This document shows, piece after piece, positions 48,241 through 61,900 of a stretch of 64,000 bases of DNA. The DNA is taken from NCBI GenBank assembly GCA_030386875.1, contig CM059563.1:52393602-52457601 (forward strand). Reading direction: 5' to 3'. The notes beneath the pieces are model-generated. The model was not told where the DNA came from, did no database searches, and saw only the letters and a list, made by a program, of their open reading frames with translations. Made by a program: the position numbers and the translations under genes. This DNA comes from Morinoia aosen. Its lineage: Eukaryota; Arthropoda; Malacostraca; Amphipoda; Talitridae. Every line of letters begins with the position of its first letter. The first letter of the stretch is position 1.

Positions 48241-49590
48241 AACTCCAAATGCTCGTGTCCGGCCTGCAGCACAAAGATGCTTGCAGACATTGTACTACGG
48301 AACACGTATTTCATGAGACACTAAATCATTGAATAGACAGTGATTGATATCTGTACAAAGAACTAGATTAGTTTGACATCTGTTCAAAGAATTTCAGTTT
48401 AAAACACTGAATCTTTCCTTGGCCACGAATTTTTATGCTTAGCGCCCAGGTTACTTTGAGAAGGGAATTTCAACGCACAATGGATAGTTATCCCGCATAG
48501 AAGTTCTATGGGCATTTACCTCTGCTTAATGTTCTGCCTGGCTGCTATTGTTGCTCTTGTATATCATGATAATAACTCATATAAGACAATAAACAAGCAG
48601 TCGTGGAAGCTTTAATTCGATCGTAGAGGTCCTTGACGTTTAATAAACGAGGTTTTTTTCATGTGAACGACCGAGGTCAGATAAAGGTGTCAGGTAAGCG
48701 TTTTAAGAGTGTTGATATTTTTTGGTAAGATTTGGACAAAGTAAATGGTCTTCATTACATGAAGTTCAAGACTGGGAAGTTCATATTGACTTCTCATAAA
48801 GGAGTACTCAGGCATTAATTAGAAACATAAATGAACTACACCCAACCCTCGACACAGCATTGGTTGATCTATGGTGTTTCCAGTAATGCAAACTCGTATG
48901 CAAGACAGGTAAGCTCATCGAATACCATCCAAGTATTCAGAAGAATATTTACATCAAAGCTATGCAATTTAAGGCAAGCTAATGGGGACAAGTTTTGGAA
49001 ACTGAAATTTCAACGCCAAATCAAAATAAAAACACATCACCGAGCTTGCGTAGGGTTACTCAAGCTCAAAGGTAAATTTTCCTATGTAGCATCATGCGTT
49101 TAACTTCTAACAGCGACGATAGGGCTTTAATATTTACAAATGGTTAGTGCTTTGCAGAGTCTTAGTCTCCGAAGCCGCTCGAGAGAGTTGTGTTTGAGTA
49201 GGAGTAACGTCCTGCTCAAGATCGCCTGGGCTGCACAAATTAGTCATAGACGACTGATCTCCCACTACACGCCTCACGTAATTTGGCATCGCCGTTACCG
49301 ACTTGCCCTCCTCAAATGTCAAGCTGCCCGTAACTCTTCCTGCAGTTTGCTGCCTGACTACATTACACGCAAATGTCAGGAGGGGACATCCACAACTGTA
49401 ATGCATAGAGAGCCATTCAGGGCACGTTAATAAGCGGACGATGCTTCAGGTGTACAGTTGAACCCTCGGATATGCTGTTTTTTCCTTTCTAAATGTTTAC
49501 GAAGATCAACGAACGAGTCCGAAATATCATCGCACTATTTTCATTCTGGAGCTTATTCATGATAAATGAAAACCGAAAATTTTCATGAGC
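48241..49590. other. non-coding stretch with one two-strand-open patch
   Basis: At 49134-49430 both strands are open for about 90-96 codons (plus 49140-49430, minus 49134-49406) in a GC-moderate patch. The 90-codon plus-strand frame 48831-49103 precedes it. None matches a known family by eye, so I leave them unassigned. Confidence 0.35.
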
Positions 49591-49643
49591 AATTATTATT
49601 ATTATTATTATTATTGTTATTATTATTATTATCATTATTATTA
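49591..49643. repeat. ATT trinucleotide microsatellite
   Basis: About 17 ATT triplets, with single interruptions GTT and ATC. Likely length-variable. Confidence 0.97.
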
Positions 49644-52600
49644 CGTTAGTTTCAGACTTTCTAGAGACAAGAAAAAGATCTCAAATGAATGAAGAGAAGG
49701 GACCATTGAGAATTGCCTGTAGAAAACTGGAAATCTATGAACATTACGGAATTTTACAAAGGATACAGTGGGCATATAAATAAGTTAGAAAGGAAGAGGA
49801 AGAAAAAACAAAGAAGAGAAAGCACAGAAAACATAAAAATTGAAAGAAGCAAAGTTTGCACGAAAGATAAGAGTTCGGAAGGCCTATCTACAGCTCAGGT
49901 AACCTAACGGTATCTCTCAGGAGGCACCAGCTCCATTGTTTGCGATAGGTAAACCTAAATGTTTAACTTAAATGCCTTTAAAAAGACTAAACTTTGATGT
50001 TCAGAGACTAATTCAACTCACAACAGAAAATACAGAAGCAGCGAAAGAAAAACAAACCATAATTCGAAATTGATCTTTACATTTCACTAAAAACAACGGG
50101 TGTAAATTAAAATAAGCGCCAAAAAATGTCAACTAACAATTTTAAGGAGCTACACAGAGAAAATTGTTCAGAAATTGCCTCAATGCACAAAGATATGCAT
50201 GGAGATCCTTCAGCCCGATCGTCGAAGTTCACTGAGCGAACTATTAATTATAAAATTTATTGATACTTACTGCTAGAAAACAGGAAGTATTTGCAGTACA
50301 TCGTCGTATGGTAAACTAAAGGCAGTCAAACTCGTTGGACGGATGAAGGAAGCCGCTCGATGGGTGGAACCTACATACTTAATTTCGCCGAGCTTTAAAT
50401 TAGCTTCGAGTGTGCATGGAAGCGCACATTTCGCTTTTAAATTCTTGTCGGAGAAATGCGTTTCCTCGCTCTTTTAGGTACATGCGTTTACAACAAATTC
50501 AAGCGCGACGGGACGATTTCTCAACTTCGAAAGCGTCCAAGTTTCGTTCCTCATCCTATTGCATGTAAATGCATTCCACTCTCAGTGCAGCACGTCAGCG
50601 CTCTACTCACGACGCAGCATTTCCCCTCAGTGTCGTGCTTGTAAATGAGCTAATTGTTCCTCACTTCGCAGAATGTGAAATTTTTGGCTGATCTGAATTC
50701 ACCTAAAATTCAAAGTCGAATATAATTTTTGGAGTGGTCTGAATACACAAGCGTTATTGCAAATTTTACAATTCTCTTAATCGACCTTGACCATCGCACG
50801 AAAAAGTTAGAGAAGTGCTTGTGTGTATGAAGCTTTGTATTATAATTGATTTATTAGGTGTCACTTCGAAGCTAAATCAAAGCGTTATCAGTTACGGTCA
50901 TACAGGTTTAGATGAACCAGAAATAAATTGAGTAAAATTTTAATTCATTAAAAGCGCATTTGTGCTTGAAAATTTGCATTTAGACCAATTCGCGCCATAG
51001 TCTTGAGTGAGATAAATTGTCAGTTTTATTCCCATGTCAGCAAATAATCATGCTTCATACGTGATGCTTGATAACCTAAAAATATGAACGTAATACCTTT
51101 TCTGAATTTGTATTTAAAAAAACTCATTAAATTTCTAAATTTCAAAAGTCTAGTTCAAAAACTACTTCAATAACTTAGGAAAATTGTAAATCTTTCATGA
51201 TTTAGAAGCCACTCTTATTTTTTCATTTTGTAAAAAATTGATGCATTAAAAACTGAATAAGTATTAATTCATGGAATCAGTGCAACACTGTTTTGTTATT
51301 TATGTTCGTACCGTAGAAATCGTACATTACTGTTCATAGTTGATACGCAAAACACACATGATTCTTATGCTTCAGTTGGTTCCTAGGCTTTCTCCGTGTA
51401 TCAAGTTGCCAATACATCAACACATCTTAGAGAGATCAACCAGACTATCATGCAGGAGGTAATAGCGGAACATTAATCGTTTTATTATTTTTGGTCTTAT
51501 CTATCTAGTACGAATGGGTTTGACCAGACATTAATAACTGCAGTGCAAAGCATTGGTCACATTCAAGTTTCGATATATGTACCAATGAAAGGGTTTAAAT
51601 CAAGATAGTAAAATCTTCATGCCGGTTTTGAGATAAACACATCTTATACAACAGCCATTCATATTTTTTTCACAAAAAATATTAGTAAATATAGTTGAGT
51701 ATTTATTACGGAATGGAAAATGTCGGTAGAAAAATTGTAACTCTTGTTTGAGTGTGATATACGGATCAAAACTTGAAAATAATTAGCTTTGAAGTATCAC
51801 AGAACGTCGATTAGAACACTAAAATAGAATCTCTCGATAATGTAAGACGTTAGCCACTTAAACGCAGAGAATGATTTTGTATATGGTGGCTATCATAGAT
51901 AAAAGACTTAACAGAATTCGTTCGACCTTGTGGAACATGCTTCTGCAAATCATTTTATGATCGATTTCTTTGGCTTTTCAGAGTATTAAAGATTTTCGTT
52001 TAGTCTTTACCAAGGTATTCTTCAATAAATGATTATAAAACCCAATTTAGTTTACGTCGTTGAAAGACATGAAAAAATGGAAGACTGATACACGTGTAAA
52101 TTTTGTAGCGAAATACACCCATTCTCAATTATCCCCTGAATTTGAAGGTTGCTATCGGTGTAGCACAACGCTTGTAATTCCAGACTTGGAAATTCTCCAA
52201 TAAATCTGTAATTCTTTTACTAAAAGGTTGAAGTAAATAAACTATAAATGGAGGTAATTTACGCTTGCAAAAACTGGTATCCCGTTCAAAATTGCAGTAC
52301 AGATGCATGCGCGAATCTTGTTGGTCCGTGAAGTGATCGAGGCCGTCACCACGTTTTCGTGTTCAGTTTCAAAGTGCTTGGAATTTCCGAAGAAATGCGA
52401 GACTGTAAGCGCAGAAAATATTTCAAAAAAATAAATGTACCCTCCAAAACTTGGAATAAATGAAGGATCATGCACCCAAAAAGTATCGAACCAAAGCATT
52501 ACGTACGAAAAAATAAACATTGACTCGCAATGCTTCAAAATGATTAAACGAAAGGTATGCATGATTGTTGCTCGTGCGTTGTATCAGTTACTTGTGGAAA

Positions 52601-53268
52601 TTAGATAAGTACATAGCTTAACGGTACGATTGTTTCGTTAGGCTTATATTAATGAATCATAAAATCTTAAATGCTTAGTTTAAGCATTTCAGATATGACG
52701 ACAAATACTGTAGTAATTAAACACCATTAGGTTGGTAATAATATTTTCACACATAATGTTAGAAATATTTTCTGAAATTAATCATGACTCTCTTGCTCAA
52801 TTGAAACTTTATTGAATTCTGCTGACGTTGAATCTTTTACTAGAGATAAAGAAGTTTTTGTGTTAAATGTAAGAGAACGATACATTTTTATGTATTAGGC
52901 CAGTTTGCAACTATATTTAAAAACTGAAAAAGGCAATCTGCTAAAATCTACCGAGGGCTTGATACGCTTGCGCAGAGTGAACGTTTTATCTGCGATAATC
53001 TACTAGAAGGTCTTGAGTTTCAGGTATGAGAGAAAGAATAAAAAACGAATAAACCATTACACCTTTCTTTTCAGGAATTTTTGTCGTCTTTTAAATTGGC
53101 CACATTTTCAGGAGGAAATACCCAGGATAATGAAATGAATTTTACACTTTAGTTCAGTGTCGTTCCAGTACAGAGCATCTATCAAATATTTGTACATAGA
53201 TACATTAATATCACTATAATAAAAATTAAAGAATTTCAATGTAAACTCTGGATAATAATCTGACTTAA
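49644..53268. other. long AT-rich non-coding stretch
   Basis: No transposon, array or gene was recognised. The 106-codon minus-strand frame 52242-52562 is the longest and resembles nothing known to me. A short GC-richer patch is at about 50445-50640. Confidence 0.45.
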
Positions 53269-53332
53269 TTTTCCCTTGTGATGGCTTCATTTTATCCTAA
53301 AAATAATTGTAAAAAGATAAAAGGGAAAAACT
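53269..53332. repeat. 64-bp dispersed repeat, copy 1
   Basis: Runs from TTTTCCCTTGTGATGGCTTC to AAAAGGGAAAAACTT. Its outer bases are an inverted pair (TTTTCCCTT and AAGGGAAAA). It is near-identical to 54662-54726 in the same orientation, differing at a few positions. Confidence 0.92.
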
Positions 53333-54555
53333 TGTTTCCCAAGGACACTGACACTGAAATTGCGGGCTTAAAACCAAACTTTTAAACGCATTTCACAAAT
53401 TTTTCATGGCTAAGCTGGGCAGATTTTCATAAAAAAACTCAACTGCATTTAGAATACAAGGTTCCCACGAATTAAAACATAACACCGAAACAAGGTTCGT
53501 GTTATGAAACACTCGAGTTCAGAAGAGCTCATTAAAGCAGTTAAAGCTGCAGAAACAGACGATATCAAAAGAGTTACTACACCGCCGCCAGCGCCGTAAC
53601 AATGCAGAGCTACAAATGACTGCACAACGCCCTTTACAAGTTCTCAGCAGCGGTGGGCGCGCTGTTACAAGTTCGGGTCATTTTTTATTGACGGCAAATG
53701 TTGCATTTCGACGGGCGGGCACACAGAGAAATAACATTTAATCTTTCACGCGAACAACGAAACGCGATGGCTTACTGACCCTGAAATTGAAGAGTTTCTA
53801 TACAAAAAGTTTGTTATGGAGTGTGCTTGAACTGCCGACCCTCTCGATGGTCGCTCCATCCCTCAAACGTCCGCTTGCAGGCGAGGGATGTTCACTTAAG
53901 AAAGGAAGGTATTCTGTTTATCAATATTAATGCTATGCTGGAGACAATTACCATATTTTGCTGTAAGAAAAGTTGTCGAGGCAGATTTTATCCGGTGGTT
54001 TGGCAGTTTCTTGCGCAGAAGTCTGACCGTACTCAGAAACTAAATAATAAAAAGTAGAAATTAGATTGTACGTAAATGGAATTTGCACGTGAGATAGACA
54101 TATTAATTTAAACATATATAGTTTTTCATGGGACAGTGTTTTTTTTTAGAAATGTAGAAAGATTTTTTCTTTGAACATGACTAAAATCAGCACAAGATTA
54201 AAATCCGCAAAGCCATTAATCATACTCCGTTCAGTTTTCCACATCTTCGTTCCATCTCGAGTTCATTCTATTTAGCTGGTATAACATGTTTCATATTGTC
54301 GTCTATACTTTTACCAGTTCAAAGACGCTAATTTAATGAAAAAGTAATAAAATATTGGTAAATTTTTAAATCATAGTAGCATCAAGGAATCCCGGGTGAG
54401 TTCAACTTTCAATTTCGCCAAAATTACGAAACAATCGGATTACTACAAATTTCATCCATGAAGCTTTATGCACAAAATCCCTAATACAGGATTTAAACCA
54501 TAAATGCCAGATCACAACTAAGTCCAAGCTGTTGATAACATAAAAAAATACATTT
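53333..54555. other. interval between the two 64-bp repeats
   Basis: A CpG-richer patch lies at about 53575-53725 (CACCGCCGCCAGCGCCG; GGTGGGCGCGCTG). Frames 53821-54057 (plus) and 54402-54659 (minus) are unrecognised. No transposase or reverse-transcriptase sequence is seen between the repeats. Confidence 0.45.
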
Positions 54556-54579
54556 GTATATATATATATATATATATTG
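54556..54579. repeat. TA dinucleotide microsatellite
   Basis: About eleven TA repeats, uninterrupted, 80 bp to the left of the second 64-bp repeat. Confidence 0.9.
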
Positions 54580-54661
54580 GTGTATGTTGGCAGCAGGTCA
54601 TTTTGCAAACACACTTCGTTAAAAGTTAGATGGCACATATCCTTTATTCTCTTGATCACTA

Positions 54662-54726
54662 GTTTTCCCTTGAGATGGCTTCATTTTACCCTAAAAATAA
54701 TTGTAAAAATATAAAAGGGAAAACTT
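54662..54726. repeat. 64-bp dispersed repeat, copy 2
   Basis: Same orientation and near-identical to 53269-53332, from TTTTCCCTTGAGATGGCTTC to AAAAGGGAAAACTT. It runs directly into an AT-dinucleotide tract. Confidence 0.92.
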
Positions 54727-54768
54727 ATATATATATATGATATTATATATATTATATATATATATAGT
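54727..54768. repeat. interrupted AT dinucleotide tract
   Basis: ATATAT runs with single GAT and TTA interruptions. Self-complementary, so it could extrude as a hairpin. Confidence 0.88.
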
Positions 54769-56040
54769 TTCTAAGCACAAAAGAATTTTGTTCTGATGCT
54801 GAAAAATATAGCTATTTTCAGGAACGACCTGCTCCCGCCGCTAATTTACTTATACACACTTATGGAATTATATCGACTTGTGAGAATAACCCATGGCGTG
54901 TAATTTGAACATTATGAATGAAACGCTTGAAACGCTTACGCTTGAAAATCGCTAATAAAGTAAATTTTTTTTTTAAAATTAAAGTGAGAGCGAGCTATAT
55001 AGACAAAGCTGCTGAACGTCATTGGTGATGACGTCAGGAGACCTCTCGGCAAAAGTGACGGTTTTCTGAACGGTTTGAATGCAAATTAAATGACCACATC
55101 CATGTCTCCTCCCCATACATTTCCATGCCGCGTAACCATGTCTAAGCAAGTTGTTCGCTTAGTATCGAGGGAAATAATGGATTTTATGCGTTGTGGTTTG
55201 TTAAGGAAATAGTCGTTAAGGGGACTTTCGTGCATTGTACCGATTGAAATCATACGTTCACAATGAATATTTCATAATTTTCAGAAGTTAAACTCGTTGA
55301 AATCATCATCACAAAGAATGCGTTAAATGTGGTATCTGCACAGGGCTCATCATTGTCTACTAAGACATCGTTAGCGAAAAGAAACTGGGAAAGAGTGTGT
55401 GCTACAAGTTAGGCGGACGACAGTGAATTGCTGAATAAAATTTCCGATACAGAAATAGAGTTTAAATACATAATCTGCAACAAGCGTTTTTAGAGTTTTA
55501 AGAAGTTTTATGATGGCATTTATTTCGAGAAAAACACTCGGTAAATACTGTAGTAATTTCCATAACCATTCCTTCCTTAAACACACGCTACCAGTGTTTT
55601 TTTTTTAAATTAGAAACTAGTGAATTTGTAATTCGTTCAATATAAGTTTGCCGTTACTCTTTTAAAACAAAGTTCAATTACAACTAAAATTCCCTTGGTA
55701 AGAAAGACACCAAACTTACAGGTTGAAATCCATAAAGGCGATAAGACGAACGATTTACGGCGTACACATGCACCACGTTTTCAAGAACTTGCGGTTCAAG
55801 AAGACGGTGAGATTTACGATGCCGTGACCGCAGCGCTGCTCAAATTAGCGCCGAGTTACGACTAAACCAGAGTTGCCAACTTCGTTTTTTCCTAGCCAAA
55901 ATACCCTGTTGGAGTCTTTGGCAAATCAAATTTCACTAAAACAAGTGCTCAATATTTTCTGTGTGGTATTTACAGTCAAATGGTGTGTGAAAAAACCCAA
56001 ACATGAGAATTCCAGCCGGAATTCAAAGCCCAATCTGGCA
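54769..56040. other. non-coding stretch
   Basis: AT-rich with T- and A-runs (54964-54976, 55598-55606). The minus-strand frame 55371-55586 is unrecognised. Confidence 0.45.
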
Positions 56041-56275
56041 CTTTTGGCCTAGACTCGGTATTGATTGGCGCTCGAGTGTCAGAAACAAAGTGTCGCTACC
56101 ACGTGACCCGACGGCTGCGTCTCGCCGTCGTGATCGCTCGGCACGAGACGCGCCACAAAGGCGGGGGCGGGCACCTGAGGTCAGCAAGGGAGCAGCCTGC
56201 TTTGTTAACCGGTTACCTCTGCCAGTCTACGGGCCGTGTCATGTTTGACGCGCGTCTTCTCCTCTGTAACTGATA
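56041..56275. promoter_or_regulatory. CpG-rich island with a palindromic arm pair
   Basis: A dense cluster of CpG. It has a CACGTG E-box-like hexamer (about 56100), a GGCGGGGGCGGGC GC-box-like motif (about 56160), and a perfect 8-bp inverted pair GCGTCTCG and CGAGACGC at about 56117 and 56144. Two plus-strand frames (56003-56248, 56061-56273) cross it without recognisable similarity. It could be a promoter or an exon relic. No adjoining gene supports either. Confidence 0.25.
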
Positions 56276-56279
56276 TTCG

Positions 56280-56760
56280 GACCAGGCTTGGGAACTATCG
56301 TGTCTACTCTTTTATGACGGGATCTTTTGAGCTCGTTTGAAAACTATTGTGTCTAGTCTTTTATGAAAGGACGTTTTGAGAAGGTTCGGAAACTATTAAG
56401 TCTACTTTTTTACGACGGGATGTTTTGAGTAGATTTGGAACTGTATCTTCTCTTTTACGATGTGTTTTGGGCAGGTTTGAAAATTATTGAGTCTACTCTT
56501 TTGTGACTGGGTATTTTAAGCAGGCTTGGAAACTATAGTGTCTACTCTGTTATAACACTCATTTTAGGCTGGTTTAAAAACTTTTGTGTCTTCTCTCTTA
56601 TGACGGAATGTTAAGAGCTGGTTTGGAAGCATAAAGTTTACTCCTAAGTGACGAAAAATTTCAACAATATTTGCTGGGTGGGAATTGTGTCTAATCGTTT
56701 ATGACAGAATTTTGGACGAGATTTGAAAACTGATCGTATCTTTTCCGTTATGTCAGAAGC
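56280..56760. repeat. decayed ~60-bp tandem repeat, about 8-9 copies
   Basis: Units carry GGTTTGGAAACTATTGTGTC, TACTCTTTTATGACGGGAT and GTTTTGAG blocks, recurring about every 58-62 bases from the first at about 56283 to a last weak one near 56725. Copies differ by many substitutions and small indels, with the greatest divergence at the right end. Confidence 0.85.
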
Positions 56761-58669
56761 TTCCAAATGAAACTGTTTTGAACCATTACAATACAGTTCT
56801 TACGAGGTATTTTTACCTCTACCGTTAATGTTGTTTTGAGAATTTCATATTTTGTTAGGGAAAAACGTAACGTTGAAATTTAAATTATTCGTTTGAGCTT
56901 AAGGCTCAATCGAAACCTATATATTCATCCATCGAAAAATTGAACGTAAAGCGTATTCAAATAGATTGGATTAATATTAAAATTTGTTTTGAGCTACTAT
57001 GATTTATTAAGTGAAGTGTACACTAAATATATTTAGCGCTTCATGAAGTAGAAATTAGGCCATTACACTCTCACGCAAGAAAAAAATAGGTTGAACAACT
57101 GAAATATAAAGGCCTTTTCCCATGCCGTGGGGTGCTAAAAATTAGTTTTTAAAGTTGAGCTCCTTCAATTCTCCGAAAATTTTTTGAATATTAATTTTTA
57201 GATATTGCCAGTTGCCGTCCGAAGGAGCAAATTTTTGAAAATTATTCATTAACACGTTCACTGCCGATTTACCACAAGGTAATTTGCTCATTTACATATC
57301 GGTGTGAATGAGCAGCATTTCAATTACTCAACATTTTTTTTTAGAAGAGATTTAAGCATACTAGGTAAAACATCATCATGCTATTAAATTTTCATACATC
57401 TTAGGAAGGATTATTTTTTTCGAGCGATAAAGTTGTTTTCAAACTCTGCTACTTACAACCTTATTTAACATGAGACCGCTGGACGCCCACGTGCGTTCAG
57501 CGCCAGTGAACGTGTTAAAGATAAAGATTACTGTTCAAACTTCCATTGGAAGAGTGAAAAGGATCGTGCCAAGCAAGTAGCTTTAATGGGACTGTGTACC
57601 TGAGCGCCAAAACAATATATTAGATGAGCCGCAGAAAAATGAGATAATCGCTAGAGCTATTTGCTAATGAACTTCCAGCTTCATCGGAAGTAAAAGGCGC
57701 TAATACAAAATTAGGTGAGCCAAAAAATATGACGGAAAATAACAGAACCCACAACACGTTCTTTCAATCAGAGCCCGCTCCTGAAATGGGTGTGTGTAAC
57801 TCACGCTATAGTAGGCAGTCGCAGTATGCTGTAAGCCTGTGGGTATGATGAAATTAGGACATGTTTTGTGCAATTGGGGATTCCGCGAGTATCGTGCCTC
57901 CAAAGTAATGGCAAGAATTTTAATCAGGATTAATCAAGGTATCCACACAATGAAAGGAATCATAACAGTGATACTCCTCTAAGGTTGAATTCAAAAAATA
58001 CCACTTTACCACACATTACCACAAAAGATACAGTTTTAGGTTCTACGTTCACGCGAGCATGTCATAGCTGCTTAATAAGATCTCGTCTTTTTTTGGGGAA
58101 AGACACCTAGTCTTCAGCATAATCAATGCGTAGAAATACTCCTGTTTTTCACCTTAATTAGGTTTCCCGGCATTGTCATAGCACGCTATTTTAAGCGTAA
58201 TACCGATCGACACTCCCGAAAATTGGCTTCCGATTTATCATACTGCACGTAGCAATTGTATCGGTATCACCTTTACGTCTCCGCTGATTGAAGGCAACAT
58301 GAAGGTAATGACAGGCTGTGCTGGCTATTGATCTATTGACGGTCCAGTTGCGAGGCGATGCACTTGAAAAAGAAAAATCTGTCTCGTGACTGGCCGGCAT
58401 GAAGCACAATATGAGGCACTACATCCGAGTGTAATGGCATGCGTATTAATAAAACGAGAAACATACGAGATTCGAATGAAATTATGGTAAATTTTAAAGA
58501 CTGGGTTATAGTGAAGAAGAACAATCAACTTTAACTGAGTGGATTCTAGCAAAATGTTTTTAGATTACGCGATTTCTTTCAAGTTTCCTTCCTAATAGGT
58601 AAGCTACTAGTAAATCGTACTCCCACGTGCTAAATAATCTCGTAATTTTCAGGAATGATTGGAAAGAAA
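56761..58669. other. non-coding stretch
   Basis: Several overlapping minus-strand frames (57700-57903, 58191-58409, 58325-58552) are 63-75 codons and unrecognised. No repeats were seen. Confidence 0.45.
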
Positions 58670-58916
58670 TTAATATTTTTAGCTTCTGAAAAATGTAATG
58701 TAAATGAAAAAGCTTTAGCACACTCTTTATGCTTTGAACGTCTTGCTGCTTGCTTAAGAGTTATCAGAGTTAAAATGTTAGAGGGAGTTAGTATTTTTGA
58801 CTTCCAAAAAATGTAATGAAAATGCAAAAACTTTAGCAACCAATGTTCCTCTTCATAACCTGAACGCATTACTGCTTGCGTACAAATATCGGAATTAAAA
58901 CGTTAGAGGGCGTTAA
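58670..58916. repeat. ~119-bp tandem duplication, 2 copies
   Basis: TATTTTTAGCTTCTGAAAAA near 58673 is matched by TATTTTTGACTTCCAAAAAA near 58792. Both continue with TGTAATG, an AAAAMYTTTAGCA phrase, CTGCTTGC and GTTAGAGGGMGTTA. The minus-strand frame 58630-58869 is a by-product. Confidence 0.85.
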
Positions 58917-61900
58917 CCAAGGAAATTTAGCACTCTCTCGAGTCACACGGGTGGGGGTGGGGGTATATGCATAGCTGTTCTTAAGTCGCTCCGTAACCTC
59001 TTTCAAAGGATCACATGAAATCATGCAAGCGATTCAAGCTGATCATGGGTTCTGGGGTATTTTGTTGCGTATTTCTGGATTTCGACTACATTTCAATCGG
59101 GAAAACAAGTTCTTAATTCGGGAAATAGCACCCTAGCATGCAAGCGAAGGCGGGTGCTTGATGTTCAAAGGGTGGTTTCCATGGCTTTGCTGATCAGAGC
59201 TTAGCGATGTAGGTATGACAAGGGTTAAATTAAGGAAAGGTTACAAAATGAAGATGCTTCAGCGTCATGATGGTGTACAACGTAATATAATTCGGTGGAC
59301 GTATAAGGAAATGTAGCATATAGGCTAGGCTAAAATACTTAGGATAATAATTAAAGGCCGTAATGCTCCACACCGAAATTTGAAATTCTTATGGCGTGCC
59401 TATACTCTTTAAGAAACGTTTGGCTATAGGAAAAATTCAAGGTATGATCAACCGAATTGATAGAATGGGGATTTTTTTCTATTGGAAACATCTTTTTCAT
59501 GATATTATTGCGTGTGATAACACAATTCCATTGTAGGACGGAATTTTAAAATATTCGCGCTAACACTGACCTTAGCACATTTCACTCCACAATGAACTGT
59601 GCAAACTAACAAAAACCTGAACAAGATTCAACTTGAATTCATCACGATCAGAATAATCCCTGTTGCAGAACCCAGTTCAATCGCCTGTGGCACGAGCAAA
59701 CCACTATATTTCAAAGGCTATCTTCAGTGATATTATCCGTTTTCTTACATAACCCACCGGCATGCTTTCAACATGCCGTGTTCTGGTGCAATGCAACCGA
59801 CCCGTTCGCGGTCACCGCATGCACGGCTATAAGTCAGTAGTAATCTGCTGTGAATGGGGGCAGTCAGAGGGCAAGTATTGCCTCAAGAATGATCACCAAG
59901 GCTTGTACAAACCTCAATTGTTTTCACACGGAGAACTAAAATTCATACGCGAATCGTTGGTTCGATCCCCTTGCGATTAACGTCAGCGGGATTTTTTATA
60001 GAAGTGTTGATGTTAAGCGGGTTCATACCTCTCGAATTTTAGAGTGATTTTACTAAAACTATTTGCAAGTTTTGACATGAAACCACGGAAGTAAAATTTG
60101 GAATAATTTGCGAAGGGGCTTATCTCGAGCAATGAAATTTTTTCCTTAATTAAACAAATGAAATATTGACTTCTATGACATACATAATTTGTTAGAAGTA
60201 GAATGAAAAATTCTTTCCCACTACTATCACATCTCTGTCGACGGCTTCTACTACGAAAATAACTGTAACTCTCGCAATGTTATGGTGAGTGAAACCAAGC
60301 CACCAGGGAGCGTGCGTTTCTAATAGCTTGTCAGTTTCCCCCATTCTGTTTTCTGTTGATGCTAGTGTGAGTTGAAGTAGAATATAACAGATTCAAGCAG
60401 CTCTTCAAATTCTACGGCGTATTTCTGTCAAACAGCGAGCAAGAATTCTGTGCGTGCTTGCATGCTGCACCTGGGTGTGCGTGAGACGCTCTGCCTGCCA
60501 CCGAACGTCGTTCTGCGAAAGCATGTCTGAAGCGTCAGGGATTCCGTTTTCGGAGGAAATTTGATCACTGGACAGTGATAAGAATAAAACTGTAGTCGTT
60601 TTATGAGCTGCTGCCAAGTGCTATTCAAGTAAAAAGGAAATCCTTCGAAGATAAAAGGTGCATTCAGGGGAAATAATTTCGTTGTTATAAAAGTGGAATT
60701 ACTTGTTGTATAAGTAACTTAATTTGTGTTTTCTTTAGTACTAACAAACAATTAAACCCGTCTAAACAATTTCAATGCAACCCTTTTGAATATAGAAAAA
60801 TTACGTTTAATGATGATTTTCAATTGATCAGAATTAGTGAGAAGCGAAATTCCAATTAATTACTCGTAGAGCAAAAGCTATTGAACGCTCTAATTTAGAA
60901 AAAAAACGGAACTAACTCATTTAAAATTTAGAAAAAATTCGAATGAACTGTTTAAGTCCAGTGTCTATTTTTTGCCTGAATGGTTTCATACATTAGCATT
61001 GCAGTCTATCTAGAAGGTCGCATCTTAGAGGCCTCGAGGAATACAAGGCAATTTGCTTACAGTTTAGCTGCTTTATAAAACAGGCAAAACTTATTAGACG
61101 AGAAAGTATAAAGCGTAGAAGTTCACTCGTCTTACTCAATAATATTGCTTTCAAATAAGATAAAAACAAGTTTGAGAAAGAACAACTTTAAAAATTCTTT
61201 CAGTTTTGTGTACCAATAGTGGGGCGAAAACAAATTTTTTGAATCTCGCATTCAAAACTGAATACACCGAGCCAATAAAAACAGATACCTTGCGAATAAA
61301 TTCAAATAAATTTATCTTAAATTTCAACCCTTAAGACCTACGTGAGTGACTTTCGTAAGTCACTAACATTCAAAATGCGACGAAAAACTACAATGGTGTT
61401 CCAAACTGTTCAACTTTCACGCAAAACACAGGTGTTAAAATGTAAGGATAAAAAATGACCCTCGTGTTTCACAGTACTGCTCGCTTTAAGCCTTCACACA
61501 CAAACCCTAGCCCGTTAACCTGTTAACGGTAGATGTTATCACATGACACCACTAGAGCCACGTAAAAATTGATGTGGTGACCGCTGGCAGGTCAACTGCG
61601 TATTGGTACATGTGTATAACACTAGGTAACTTACTTATTTACGAATCAATATCAATGAGCCACATTTCAATTATTTTGCTACCTTTATTTAAATTAGACT
61701 ATGGCGTAGAAGTTCAAATTTCATCTTGCAACTATATTTTTCCCACTTTTCAGAAAGGACAAAAATGTAATCAAGCGGTGAAAACAGCTTTTCAATTCTA
61801 CTATTCTAACATAACCAAGCCGACCGTAGCAACCACACAAACGCAGTTGACGTGTTAAGGCACAAGTCCCTTAACACGGACAAGTAAATAAACGTCTGTG

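Noticed and set aside
53269..54726. LTR retrotransposon bounded by the two 64-bp repeats
   Set aside because: The repeats are too short for LTRs, lack TG...CA ends, and no gag, protease, reverse transcriptase, primer-binding site or polypurine tract is seen between them.
59959..59969. GGTTCGATCCC as a tRNA or second SINE
   Set aside because: There is no A box about 43-44 bases upstream and no tRNA cloverleaf can be drawn. It is probably a chance match.
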